DNA of 64,000 bases from Zopfochytrium polystomum. Its lineage: Eukaryota; Chytridiomycota; Chytridiomycetes; Chytridiales; Chytridiaceae. Shown here piece by piece: positions 24,013-34,929 of this stretch. The position numbers were made by a program, and so were the translations under genes. The stretch spans positions 124,001 to 188,000 of the forward strand of contig JAIVFJ010000031.1 in assembly GCA_025765615.1 (NCBI GenBank), written 5' to 3'. The notes beneath the pieces are model-generated. The model ran no database searches and was not told the origin of the DNA. It saw only the letters and a list, made by a program, of their open reading frames with translations. The first letter of the stretch is position 1. Each line of letters opens with the position of its first letter.

Positions 24013-24766
24013 GGGAGTGACGGGAGCGGAAAGAGAGTCCGTGGCCCGGCAGCCGTCCAGGGTGAGACGGCATGGCGCAGCCATTTGAGCGAGAGGTTCA
24101 GCAAGGTCGTATTCCTTGTCCGAGACCGCGCCGCGGAGCGATTTCAGCGCGAGAATGAGCAAGGACTGGTCGACCTCTGACTCCTTGACGGCGGCCTCGC
24201 CGACCTGTCGAATGGTCGTCGCATTTTGCGACGGTCCGCAAGAGGAGTCCAGCGCCTCGCGGGAGAACTACGACTGGCAAAGATAAATGCAGTTGAACTT
24301 GCATGGCGGCGACTGTCGGGTGAGCCAGTAGCCTCGCCAATACTTCTGCGCTTCGGCTGGATGCATTCCTCTAAAGCATAAAGTATGTTTGCGAAGTGGT
24401 TTTAGGCGGTTGGGGATCATCGATTCCGTGCCAATCAGCGACCATGCCATAGTCTGCGGAATAAGTCGACATCCAGAATCCAATCTTTGGTGCCCTCCTC
24501 GTCACCACGGAGTGGCGGGCACGTTGGCAGGGTGGTCAAAGAAGGCCGCAAGTACTTCCAACTGCTTGTAATTGTGCGCAAGATTGAAAGGCTTAAAATG
24601 GGACAACCGCAGTGTGTGCCCCTTCAAAAGAGTGTGCGAATCTGAGAGTCGAGTCGAGCACGTACAAGATTAAAGAAAGAGGCTCAAGGCAGCGGACAAT
24701 GAGGACGAAACGAGCTCTGATGGGTAGAACGATGTTGGGAGCGATGCACACTGCGATTTTGGAAGT

Positions 24767-24771
<5 letters not shown>

Positions 24772-24852
<81 letters not shown>
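24772..24852. repeat. (CT)n microsatellite
   Basis: Long CT run with one interruption, upstream of the dehydrogenase gene. Confidence 0.9.
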
Positions 24853-24860
<8 letters not shown>

Positions 24861-24917
24861 GCTCACGTCTGACCGGGTGAGAGAGAGAGTGTGTGTGTGT
24901 GAGTGAGTGATGTGAGT

Positions 24918-24986
<69 letters not shown>
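24918..24986. repeat. (GT)n microsatellite
   Basis: About 65 bp of alternating G and T followed by GGGTGT variants to ~25030. It is complementary in type to the (CA)n run 220 bp downstream. Confidence 0.9.
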
Positions 24987-24989
<3 letters not shown>

Positions 24990-25204
24990 TGTGGTGTGTG
25001 TGGGTGTGGGTGTGGGTGCGTGGGTGCGCGTGTGCGTCTTCGAGTGTTTTGAGTGTTTTTCCGAATTTTTCCGCGGCTGATCCGCGGCCTTGGGACAAAG
25101 CGGCTGGTTTTTGACGGAGACACACACACTGCAATTGAAGGCCAGCCGTATAAATTAAAAGCCCCCGATCCCTCGCTCCCTCACACAGTCTCACACACTC
25201 GCAC

Positions 25205-25205
25205 A

Positions 25206-25243
<38 letters not shown>

Positions 25244-25298
25244 CTCTTTCACACACACACACACACACACTCTCTCTCTCTCTTTCACACTAACACAC
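25205..25298. repeat. (CA)n and (CT)n microsatellites
   Basis: CA runs at 25205-25240 and 25252-25270 and a CT run to 25283, ending just before the dehydrogenase start codon, so probably within its 5' UTR. Confidence 0.85.
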
Positions 25299-25326
25299 AC
25301 ACACTCTCTCTCTCTTTTTCCCACAA

Positions 25327-26070
25327 ATGTCAACCCCGACTGTCGTTTTCATCACTGGCGCCAACAGCGGCATCGGCTTCGACACCGCCGCCCTTCTCGC
25401 CTCGGCGACTGACGCCTGCTACCACGTCCTGCTGGGCGTCCGCTCCCTCGAAAAGGGCCAAAAGGCCGCCCAAGACATCCGCGCGAGCGGCTCGACCGCT
25501 CCGCTCACCCTCATTCGCATCGACGTCTCGGACCCAGCTTCTGTCCGCGCCGCCGCCGGTCAAGTGGCCACCGAGATCGGCCGCGTCGACGTCGTCGTCA
25601 ACAACGCCGGCATAGTCGTCACGTCCGGCGACCTCGCGACCCAGCTCCGCGACACCTTCGCCACCAACTCGACCGGCCCCGCGATCGTCACCGACGCTTT
25701 TGTCCCGCTCCTCAAACAGTAGGCGGACCCCCGTCTCCTCTACGTGTCCAGCGCGCTCGGCTCGATCGGCGACGCCGCGTCGTGGAGTTACGGCGTGTTC
25801 GCCCCCGCGTACCGCATGAGCAAGGCGGCCCTCAACATGCTGGCCGCGTACCACCACCGCGAGTTTGCAGAGTGGGGCTGCAAGGTGTGGACAATGTGCC
25901 CTGGCTACGTCGTCACCAACCTGACGGGCGAGGCGGACCGCGCAAACAGGGTTGCGCGAGGTGCCCTGAGCTCGGAGACCAGTGCTGCGACCATCGAGTC
26001 CGTCGTTCAAGGCAAGAGGGATGCCGACGTGGGCAAGTTTATCCACAAGGACGGGGTGTACGAGTGGTGA
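25327..26070 (+). pseudogene. Short-chain dehydrogenase/reductase with one in-frame stop
   Basis: NAD(P)-dependent oxidoreductase of the classical SDR family; 247 codons in a single exon. The cofactor motif TGANSGIG sits at residues 10-17, then VVNNAGIV near residue 92. The Ser of LLYVSS and the YRMSK pair supply the Ser-Tyr-Lys catalytic residues. Codon 132 is TAG (25720-25722), between LLKQ and ADPRLLYVSS; the frame is otherwise clean to the real stop at 26068. The stop removes the catalytic half, so either the gene is a very young pseudogene, or the base is a sequencing error, or the codon is read through. An intron across it is unlikely because it would remove the conserved VSS. Neighbouring genes end in TAG, so UAG is not reassigned. 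Substrate unknown. Confidence 0.8.
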
Positions 26071-26072
26071 TG

Positions 26073-26075
<3 letters not shown>

Positions 26076-26117
<42 letters not shown>
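26076..26117. repeat. (GT)n microsatellite
   Basis: GT run directly after the dehydrogenase stop codon (3' UTR). The rest of the gap to 26591 shows no feature. Confidence 0.9.
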
Positions 26118-26118
<1 letters not shown>

Positions 26119-26591
26119 TATTGAAGCTGTTGGTCTCAATATGATTTCAGTTGCTCCCAATATGGGTGCGGGCTTGGCACAGATAATGCTTTTTTCCGAG
26201 CTTTCAAAGTTTTCATGACAATCACAACGACAGCGGGAATACTGATTGGGATCGCACCTTTTTATAATTACACAGTTCTGACGGGTGCGGCGTTAGGGCG
26301 GAAGAAATAACTTTCGTTACTTTTTCCAAAGTGGGCGTTTCAAATACCGGACACTGAACGCGCGCACTCTCCTTAGTTGTTTGTTCCGTCCGCGTCAGAT
26401 TGAAGACGCGCAATCGCCCAAATTCGTCTCGCACAGCGGTCGTGTGGAAAACTTCGCGGCTGAGCACACTGACACTTAAGGCTAAGCATAAAGGCGATAA
26501 TATTTAAATAGCAACGAGCCCGTTTCGTTTCACGTCACTCTGCAACAGCCGCACTTCCCTGAGCAACCAACCAGCCTCACCTTGAACGACC

Positions 26592-27525
26592 ATGCTTCTT
26601 GCCAAGTCTGTCGTCTCTCTCTTCTTCATTGCCACCATTCTCCTCGCTGCCGTGTGGTCCGTCGTCGCCGATCCCAGCAATCCAGGCGGCAGCGGCCGCC
26701 GCAACCTCAGTTGGGTTATTAGTTTCCTCTGTCTCTCTGCCCTTTCCTGACTTTCCTCTTCCCCACTCGCATCTCCTACTTCCATCCAGACTTGCCCCCA
26801 CCACCCCCACGGATTAGGATACCGCAAAGTAAGGTCATCATTTTTGGTGTGCTCTGTTTCCATTCCCGCACTGACCACTGTTTCGGCCACTTCATCGACT
26901 TCGTGCGCCGATCCAGGAGGAGGTGAGGATCGGTGATGGCGGGCCATCTCGTCATCCGCTTTCTATGGCTATTTTGCGGCTAACTTGCTCTTTCGTGTTA
27001 CGCGCTTCAAAGCGGAACGGTCCCGCTCTCCGTCGCCGGAAGGACGTCAGTATCATGTCACCGCTTTTGCGTTCTTGACCTAACGACTTTGTTTTCCACA
27101 AAAAAAAAAAGGTCCAATTGAAGGGCCTAGGCGTAAGCACACTTCCGTCCTGTTTTCTGTTCCTTTTTCGACTTGCATGCCCACGCCGCCTCCAAATCCG
27201 TCCTGAACTATCAACCCGCGCCGGCGGTCCACTTCAACTCGCCCCACCCCTTGCACAAAGATCGAGAAAACGCCCGTCGAGAGCGCGAAAATCAGCGTGC
27301 TCGCTGGGAGCGAGAAAGTAAGTACACCCAGCTCTGAAAACCCGTGCTGAGAAAAAAGAAGGCTACCGTTTTGCTGATACCCTGCTTTCCCCTCAGACCG
27401 CCAGCCGCCTGAAAATGGGGGTGCGGGCTACGCTGCCCCGGCTGCCTAACGCAATTTTGCATCCCCGTGGTCGTCAGCCGAACAAGTGGCACTATGGGTG
27501 GAGAGGGCTTTTGCCAAATATATAG
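26592..27525 (+). CDS. Small candidate secreted protein, seven short exons
   Basis: The first exon encodes a clear signal peptide, MLLAKSVVSLFFIATILLAA, ending near VVADPS. A chain of short exons with canonical borders can then be joined, all in phase 0: 26592-26714, 26790-26828, a 6-nt exon 26917-26922, 27013-27045, 27112-27132, 27261-27317, 27397-27525, giving 135 aa ending in GWRGLLPNI. The mature part is basic (Arg/Lys-rich). I do not recognise it. The first exon is convincing; the rest is tentative, because an alternative frame at 27174-27449 (HAHAASKSVLNYQ..., Arg/Glu-rich) is also open. Two-codon exons are unusual and need transcript support. A second small signal-peptide gene lies at 36471-36939 but is not clearly related. 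Confidence 0.4.
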
Positions 27526-28267
27526 TCTATAGTCCCCGCCTCCCTCCTCCCTTACGTGGAAAATATTTATCCACCAGGGTGTGAGTGGTGATCATATCAT
27601 CACCGCCCGGCGGACCATCACTGGAACGACGAAGTGTTTACCGAGGAAGGATCTGAGGACAGGCGGGGGGCCCCAGCGGTTTTCTTGTGGCTGCAAGAAA
27701 GCCTTGAAACTGCGGGGCGGCGTTGAGTTTTCACTTTCCACATTTGGTCAAGTTGCGGACTTGCCATTAATAATTCTCTCCTCCTCGTTGTCTCTCCGCC
27801 GGCAAAGCACCACGCGTGAAGAAGTCACAATGGACGCAAAACGGTGAAAATCCTTTTCATATCTATATCTTGCAATTGTCCTCCGACCACCGCTCGTTCC
27901 GACCCGCGCTTACATTGCATACCCCACCCACACGTCTTCAGCTCCTAACCCGCCGGTACGTGTCGCCGAACACGGTCAGGGCCAGGCACCCAGATGGACC
28001 GCGAGTTGCGCACATGGAGAGTGACGGAGTGCGTGTTGGGGCTAGCGGCCGGAATCGGTATGGGGATTGGGACGGGGAGGTGCGGAGGGAGTGGTGGCGG
28101 GCGAACTTGTCAGTAGCAGAACTGAATTAGTGCGCGTGGGATGATCCGATTGTCGTCCGTACATCGACCGGAAGCTGTCGTACACTGAAGTACCACCAAT
28201 AGACGGAATCCTTTACTAGCAACCAACAGGTTGCCTCGTGAGCTCCAACAGCAATAATAACGCCCAG
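27526..28267. other. Upstream region of the F-box/LRR-like gene
   Basis: No separate gene is supported. A short first exon, ATG at 27830 (MDAKR, 27830-27843), could splice to 28268 in the right phase (phase 2), across a ~424-nt intron that would be long for this genome. Confidence 0.3.
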
Positions 28268-29939
28268 CGAACAACTCACGACGGCTGGCGCGTGGCGGTC
28301 TCTGTCGGCGGCGGCCGATCGAGCGGCCCTCGCAGCCCCGAGACGGCTGCCTGTCCCAGCCAAGCAGATCGTGCTTCGCGACCTTTCCCGGAAGGACATT
28401 GCTGCAGTCGCCCAGCTCTCCTCTGAATGGGCTGCACTCGCCCTCCCACTGCTCTATGCGAAGCTGCGCCTCCGCTGGCCACATGTTACCCCGGCTGGCG
28501 CATTCCGCGGTACGGCGGGAGAGGGCGATAACGCCAACGATGAAGGCACCATGGCCGAATTCCTGTCAAGCGAGCGGCACGTCCTTGGGGACTACGAACC
28601 CCTCCCTGATGAGATTTTCGCCCTGACCACCCGCGACCCCACTGACACGTGGAATCCTTTGCGGTACGTGCGCCACTTGGATATCGACTATGCGGAATCT
28701 CACGAAGAGTGCTTGGTCGCGATCATGTCCGCCCTCGCGGCTGCTGGCACTCGGCTGGAGAAGCTGAAGATTGGTTGGCTTACTGTCTCGGAGGACGTCC
28801 TCTCCGCACTACTTCCGCTGGTCCAAGATGCGACGACCTCGTTGACCCTCGAGCGCATCGTCGTCCCACACTCGCTGAACGACCCCTTTGCCCAACTCTT
28901 CCCGCGGCTCTTGTCGCTCACCATTGGTGACTTTTTCGGTGTCGGCCTCCTTGGGCCAAAACTCGTGGCCCTCAACTCCAAGTCCCTTACCACATACGCG
29001 GGACCACCCCGCGCCATTCCCGCTGGCAGCGAGATCATACCAACTCTCGCCAATCACGCCGCGCTGCGTCATCTGTCCCTGCAGCTTTCTTACAACCCCT
29101 CCGACGAGGCCAATTTTTTGGAGCTCCTCCGCCACCGTGGCGCCGGCCTTCGGTCGCTCACCGTGGGACTCTATCTGCGACCCGGCCGCGACCTGCTGCG
29201 CCAGCTACTGGAATCCGTACCAAACCTCGTCGCCTTGGACATCCACAATTTCAACCCACACCCTGCGACCTCCCTGTGTGACATTACCGCCATCGTCGCC
29301 CCGCCGCCCATCGCTCGTCTGTGCGTGCTTGGCATCACCCCTGACACCGCGGCACCCCTCATCGCGCTCGTCAAAACCACCCTCGAGCTGCTGCTAGTCC
29401 CAGAACCACCGCGCGGCCCGGACCACCGACAAGCCGTCGCGGCACTCGTTGCCGCCGGTCCACTGCCGGCCCTCCGCCGCCTCGACCTCCGAAACGACGA
29501 AATGGACCCACAAGCTGTCGGCGACCTCGCCACGGCCTGCCCGCGCCTCCGCCGCCTCTGCATGCCCGTGCCGTCGTCGGCAGCCGCCGCTGCACCCACT
29601 ATCGCGGCGCTGCATCTCCTACCGCACCTCGAGTCCGTCGAACTGTACCCTCTGTCGACGGCAACGGACCCCGTAGCGGTGCTGCAAGCCTCCGCGGCCC
29701 TCGCCGCCGCGCACTCGCGCCTCCGCGATGTCGTGTTGACGTGGGAGGGGTTGGAGCAGGGGGACGACTTCCCCGAAGAGGTGCGGCGCGCGGAGGAGGA
29801 GGCGCAGGCGGCGTCAGGCGGGCGCGTGCGGATCCCGAGGCGAGTGAGGGACTGGCCGGCGTCGTTACACAGCGCGGTGCAGTTTGATCAGGCACTGCCG
29901 TTTCAGGTTGGCACGTGGCCGTTTGACCTTTTTCGTTGA
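28268..29939 (+). CDS. F-box/leucine-rich-repeat-like protein
   Basis: Long open frame of ~557 codons ending at 29939. The N-terminus resembles an F-box: RRLPVPAKQIVLRDLSRKDI followed by VAQLSSEWAALALPLLYAKL, with the usual Leu-Pro, Asp-Leu and Trp spacing. The rest has repeated Leu-rich units such as LRHLSLQL, LRSLTVGL, LVALDIHN, LRRLDLRN and LRRLCMPV, as in F-box/LRR substrate receptors of SCF ubiquitin ligases. There is no in-frame ATG before 28551, so the start is not in this exon if the F-box is included; a candidate first exon is at 27830-27843 (total 561 aa). Substrate unknown; Skp1 binding is inferred from the F-box only. Confidence 0.65.
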
Positions 29940-30579
29940 CTGTGGTCTTGTGAAGTCACTACCTTCCCTTCACACATTTTACGCCTTCTTCCCACCCTTT
30001 TGATTCACTCAGCTTGGTTAGCTTACTAGCAAGCGCAACTAATATCTAATATAAACGACCAAACGCGGCGTGTGGCGCACTGTTACCTGGCCGACCGGCT
30101 ATGGAGCTCATGAGGGGCGACTCCCTCAGTGGTGTGCAAAACGCAGAACGTCCCTCAATCTCTTGTTCGTACTATTAGTTTGGACTGTGGGTGTGCATTG
30201 ACGACCTTCGCGCGTTCCAAACACTGCTGGCTCTAAAAACTTTGCAATACAGCCTCCACAAACGATAGTTTGCTGCGTTTTTTTGCTTTCTTTTTATTTT
30301 TTTTTGCGCGGTCAGACACGAAGAAGAAAGAAAGAGCGGGTGAGATTCACCTCTGATTCAGCTACGATCCATACCTCCCCACTCACCCGTACTTTATCAT
30401 GTTTTCAGCTTCGCGCCGCTAAATCGCCCAGCACGCTCCGCCTACACCTGCTTCCTCGCCCCGCGCTCGCCCGCAACTCGCTTCTCTCCTTCTCCCCCTC
30501 ACCATCATCAGCCTTCCCGACCGCCTGCCCACTAAGGTCAGTCGCCGCCCTTCCGTCAAACTCCTCCTCCTTTCAAGCG
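29940..30579. other. Intergenic region upstream of isoleucyl-tRNA synthetase
   Basis: No gene seen. It contains a T-rich stretch at 30279-30305 and a pyrimidine-rich leader before the synthetase start. Confidence 0.5.
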
Positions 30580-33500
30580 ATGGGCCGCACCCTGCGACAC
30601 GTTCAGCGATCTAAAAGGGGACAATACAAGAAATCTGCAGTCCGAGCCCAGCCGAGAATGCCCATTCCCGAAGGTTAGCACCGAATAATGCATCGCTGCT
30701 AATTTTCTGCCAAATCGAAACACTCAATCCACTGCCGTCTATTAGTTCCCGCCCAGATCTCGTTCCCCGCCGAGGAGCACAAAGTACTCGAGTTCTGGGA
30801 CAAGATCGATGCGTTTCAGACGTCGCTGAAGCTGTCCGAGGGTCGGAAGCCGTACTCGTTCTACGATGGCCCACCCTTCGCGACTGGTCTTCCCCATTAC
30901 GGTCACCTTCTCGCCGGCACGATCAAGGTGATCAATGCCTCGCCCTTTTTTTTTTCCTTGTCCCGTTGTGTGTTCACCCCCCGTTCTGTTTTTACGCGCC
31001 CCGCAGGATGTAGTTACCCGCTACGCTCACCAGACCGGCCACTACGTGGAGCGCCGTTTCGGGTGGGACTGTCACGGCCTTCCCGTGGAGCACGAGATTG
31101 ACAAGAAACTCGGCATCAAGTCGGTGGACGACGTGATGAAAATGGGCATCAAGGCGTACAACGCCGAGTGCAGAGCCATCGTCATGAAATACTCTTCCGA
31201 GTGGGAGGCGTCGGTTCGCCGTATCGGCCGGTGGATCGACTTTAAGAACGACTACAAGACATTGAATACGTCGTTTATGGAGTCGGTGTGGTGGGTGTTC
31301 AAGCAGTTGTATGAAAAGGGACAGGTTTACAAAGGTTTCATGGTGAGTGGTAGCTGATGCACGCACCCGTTCAACGTGTTTACCCGTTTCCTTTTCCTTT
31401 TTCTCAGATCATGCCCTACTCGACCGGATGCACAACACCAATGTCAAACTTTGAGGCAAACCAGAACTACAAAGACACCATCGACCCGTCTGGTTGGTGG
31501 CCCTCGTACGATGTGCAATCTTGCAATCCGCTCACGATGATTCTCCTTTAGTTGTCCTCTCGTTCCCGCTCGTAAGTGATCCGACCGTCTCTCTTTTGGC
31601 CTGGACAACGACGCCTTGGACTCTTCCCACCAATCTTGCCCTGTGCGTCAACCCCGCGTTCGAGTATGTGAAGATAAAGGATGGAGAAACTGGGAACATT
31701 TGGATTTTGCTCGAGTCAAGACTAGAAATGCTCTATAAGGACCCAAAGAAGGCCAAGTACACCGTTTTAGAAAAGATCCCGGGAACGGCGTTGAAGGGTC
31801 TTGAGTACGTTCCATTGTTCGACTACTACCGCCATGTAAGCCTCTCCCCCTGCACTATTCAATCTTTTCTCCCTAATCTTAGAAACCATTTTCCAGCGCA
31901 AAGGTTGCTTCGTCGTTGTTGCCGACGGCTACGTCACGAACGACAGCGGTACTGGTATTGTCCACCAAGCCCCTGCGTTTGGTGAAGACGATTACCGCGT
32001 CTGCCTTGCCCACGGCGTTGTGTCAGGAGAAGACGTTCCGTGCCCCCTCGACCCATCGGGCAACTTTACCTCCGAGGTCCCCGACTACCAGGGCCAATAC
32101 TTGAAAGACGCCGACAAACAAATCCAAAAGGATTTGAAAGCAAAAGGACGTCTCATTCGCCAATCGCAGTTTTCGCACTCGTACCCATTCTGCTGGCGGT
32201 CGGACACGCCGCTCATTTACCGTGCGGTTCCCTCCTGGTTTGTCCGCGTTACAAATATCCGAGAAAAGCTTCTCAAGAATAATGCCGCGACACTGTGGGT
32301 TCCTGACTTTGTGAAGGAGAAGCGTTTCGCAAACTGGCTGGACAACTCGAGGGACTGGAATATCTCCAGGAACCGGTATTGGGGTACGCCCATCCCCCTT
32401 TGGGTCAGCGAAGACGGCGAGGAGGTATGAACAACAGGTTTCGTCGTAGACGAACCTTAACTGAACGCTATCGTCGAACTTTTCCCTGCTTCTAGATTGT
32501 CGCCGTTGGCTCTGTTGCGGAACTGGAAGAGCTCACCGGCGTGAAGGGCATCACCGACTTGCACAGAGATAACATCGACCACCTCACGATTCCATCCAAG
32601 AAGGGCAAGGGTGTTCTCCGCAGGACTTCCGAAGTGCTGGATTGCTGGTTTGAGTCTGGAAGCATGCCGTTTGCACAGCAGCACTATCCGTTTGAAAACG
32701 CCGAGAAGTTCAAAGGAGTGTTCCCAGCCGACTTCATTGCCGAAGGTTTAGATCAGACAAGAGGCTGGTTCTATACGCTGCTTGTGCTTTCTACGCACTT
32801 GTTTGATACTGCGCCTTGGAAGAACCTGGTCGTCAACGGCTTGGTGCTTGCAGCGTGAGTTCCATGGTTTTGCTAATGTGTCATTCCGAGGCTCATACTC
32901 TCGTTGTTTCAGAGACGGAAAGAAGATGAGCAAGTCGAAAAAGAACTACCCTGACCCCAATCTCATTCTCGAGTCTTACGGTGCGGACGCTCTCCGCCTG
33001 TATCTCATAAACTCCCCCGTCGTCCGCGCAGAGCCACTCCGCTTTGATGAAAAGGGTCTGAAAGCCCTAGTCGCAGCAGTTTTTCTTCCGTGGTACAACT
33101 CTTACCGGTTCTTCTTTGCGCAGCTTTCGTTGCTGAAAAAGGAGCACAACTATGACTTTGTCTACGACGCAAAAGAGAAGTGGGTACCTGAAAACGTAAT
33201 GGACAAGTGGATCTTGGCGTCAACCCAGAGCCTGATTCAGTTCACTCGCGACGAGATGGCGGCGTACCGGCTATACACTGTCGTCCCGCGGCTCCTGCAG
33301 CTTATCGACACTCTTACCAATTGGTACATCCGCTTTAACCGAAAGCGCCTCAAGGGCGAAACGGGTATTGCGGACGCTTCCAATGCTGTTCGGACCTTGT
33401 TCGAAGTCCTGTTCACCTTGTCAAAGATGATGGCGCCCTTTACGCCGTTCCTTGCCGAAACCATGTACCAGAACCTCAGAACTTGCCTGAAGCCGGTAGC

Positions 33501-34452
33501 TGGGAAGCAAGAAGACACTCGCAGCGTGCACTTCCTTTCTTTTCCGGAAGTCAACCCGACATACTTCAATGCTGAAGTTGAACGAGCCGTCGGCACCTTG
33601 CAAAACGTCATTGAGCTCGGCCGCTACATCCGGGACAAGACCACCAAGCCCCTGAAGACCCCTCTCCGCGAGCTCGTTTTCATCCACCCGAACCCACTTG
33701 CCCGTGAAGACGCCGTTCGCCTGCAGTCGTACATTTTGGAGGAGTTGAACATCAAGAAGCTGACCGTCACCGCCGACGAGGCCGCGTACGGTGTGCGTTA
33801 CGACCTGAAACCAGACCACAAAACCCTCGGGCAGCGTCTCGGCAAAGCGTACGCGGGGGTGCGGAAGGCTCTCGGCGGATTGACTGCGGAGCAGATCAAC
33901 GCGTACGTGAAGACAAGCAAGCTCACCATCGACGGCGTCGAGCTGGTCGAGGGCGACTTTGAGGTGGTGCGCATCTTTGACGCGCCAGCCGCGGGCGCCG
34001 CAGCCGCCTCCGCCTCGACGACAAAGTACGAAGCCAAGAGCCAGGGCTCGAATCTCGTCATCCTCGACATTGCCGAGGATGCGGCGCTCATCCAGGAGGG
34101 CGTTGCCCGCGAGGGTCATCAACCGCGTGCAACGGCTGCGGAAGAAGGCTGGTTTGCAGCCGACCGACGATGTGCTTTACTACTATGACATTGTAGAAGA
34201 TAAGGAGGGTCTTTTTGCGACGACGGTGGGAGCGCAGGAGGAGTATTTGAAGAAAGCGGTAAAGGGTGCTTTGGTGAAAGTCCAAGAGAAGAAGAACGGG
34301 GCCGTCGTGCTCGCGGAAGAGGTGCAGGAGGTGAGCAGTTTACTGAATTCGTCCACTTGCCGCCGAAAGACAATTTCTTACGACACTCACTTTGAATTGT
34401 CGTTCAACAGATCGACGAGATCAAGTTCCTGTTGGTGCTGGTCAAGGCGTAA
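30580..34452 (+). CDS. ILS1: Cytosolic isoleucyl-tRNA synthetase, with a 1-nt frame break
   Basis: Charges tRNA-Ile with isoleucine. Nine exons: 30580-30673, 30746-30927, 31007-31342, 31408-31492, 31552-31835, 31897-32424, 32496-32854, 32913-34330, 34411-34452. Class I signatures are present: [11 protein letters not shown] for HIGH and [11 protein letters not shown] for KMSKS. So are the editing-domain segment [34 protein letters not shown] and [14 protein letters not shown]. About 1082 aa from the ATG at 30658 (MPIPEV), the usual size; an upstream in-frame ATG at 30580 adds 26 basic residues. Near 34112-34115 the sequence reads GAG-G-GTC: dropping one G restores the conserved [20 protein letters not shown], and the total length is then an exact multiple of three. 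Without this the last ~95 codons are out of frame. The exon 4 donor is GTTGGT. Confidence 0.93.
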
Positions 34453-34929
34453 ATAGACCATTTGGTGATGAAGAAGCTTTTGTGGAAGCAAAGTTTCAGT
34501 TGCAGTTGTTCCCCCCCTTGGCCCCAGGAAACTTTTTGTGGAGATCAATAAACGCAGATGCTTCATTGCTGCTGTTCACGTTGACTTCCCTATTGTGCAC
34601 AGCAGGGTCGACAACCACTTGCACGCGCGGACAGGCATTTTACGAGTTTGCTTGGACGTATGACCGCAAATATATAAATAGTAGTGAACTTTATGTGCAC
34701 GAACGTGTCCCAGCTTTGAAGAGCCTTGAAAAAGAGACGGAATCCCTGCCAGCTTTATATTTGGAGGAGCCGAGCCAGTTACTCGACTCGATTGCCCAAG
34801 CGCGTGTCCCTACCTACAGGCTCGCTCACTGGGCATCAACACATATACGGTGCTCTATTTCGACGAGAGACTCGAGAAGCTCCAAAGAGGCATCGTTGGA
34901 CGTGTTTGTCCCACAAACATTAACAATTC
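34453..34929. other. Intergenic, no gene seen
   Basis: Between the synthetase stop and the SLOG-like gene. The frame is open but low in coding character. Confidence 0.5.

Larger units (their letters stand above)
22653..25326. other. Repeat-rich intergenic region
   Basis: About 2.7 kb without a supported gene: a diverged direct repeat (22.7 and 23.8 kb) and three long dinucleotide tracts. Minus-strand frames at 23968-24483 are open over 60-70 codons but have no recognisable motif. Confidence 0.5.

Noticed and set aside
24670..25206. His-Thr and Arg-Glu repeat ORFs
   Set aside because: Translations of the CA/GT and GA/CT tracts; not proteins.
25720..25722. UAG reassigned to an amino acid
   Set aside because: TAG is the natural stop of other well-defined genes in the window (cysteine-rich peptide, permease).
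25720..25760. A 33-nt intron hiding the TAG in the dehydrogenase gene
   Set aside because: A GTAGGC...TCCAG excision would delete LLYVSS, which carries the catalytic serine, and 33 nt is too short for this genome.
34392..34929. Upstream extension of the SLOG-like ORF in a continuous 452-codon frame
   Set aside because: That frame reads through the intron and does not give the conserved VVGSAGR / SGGAAWADH sequence, which lies in a different frame.
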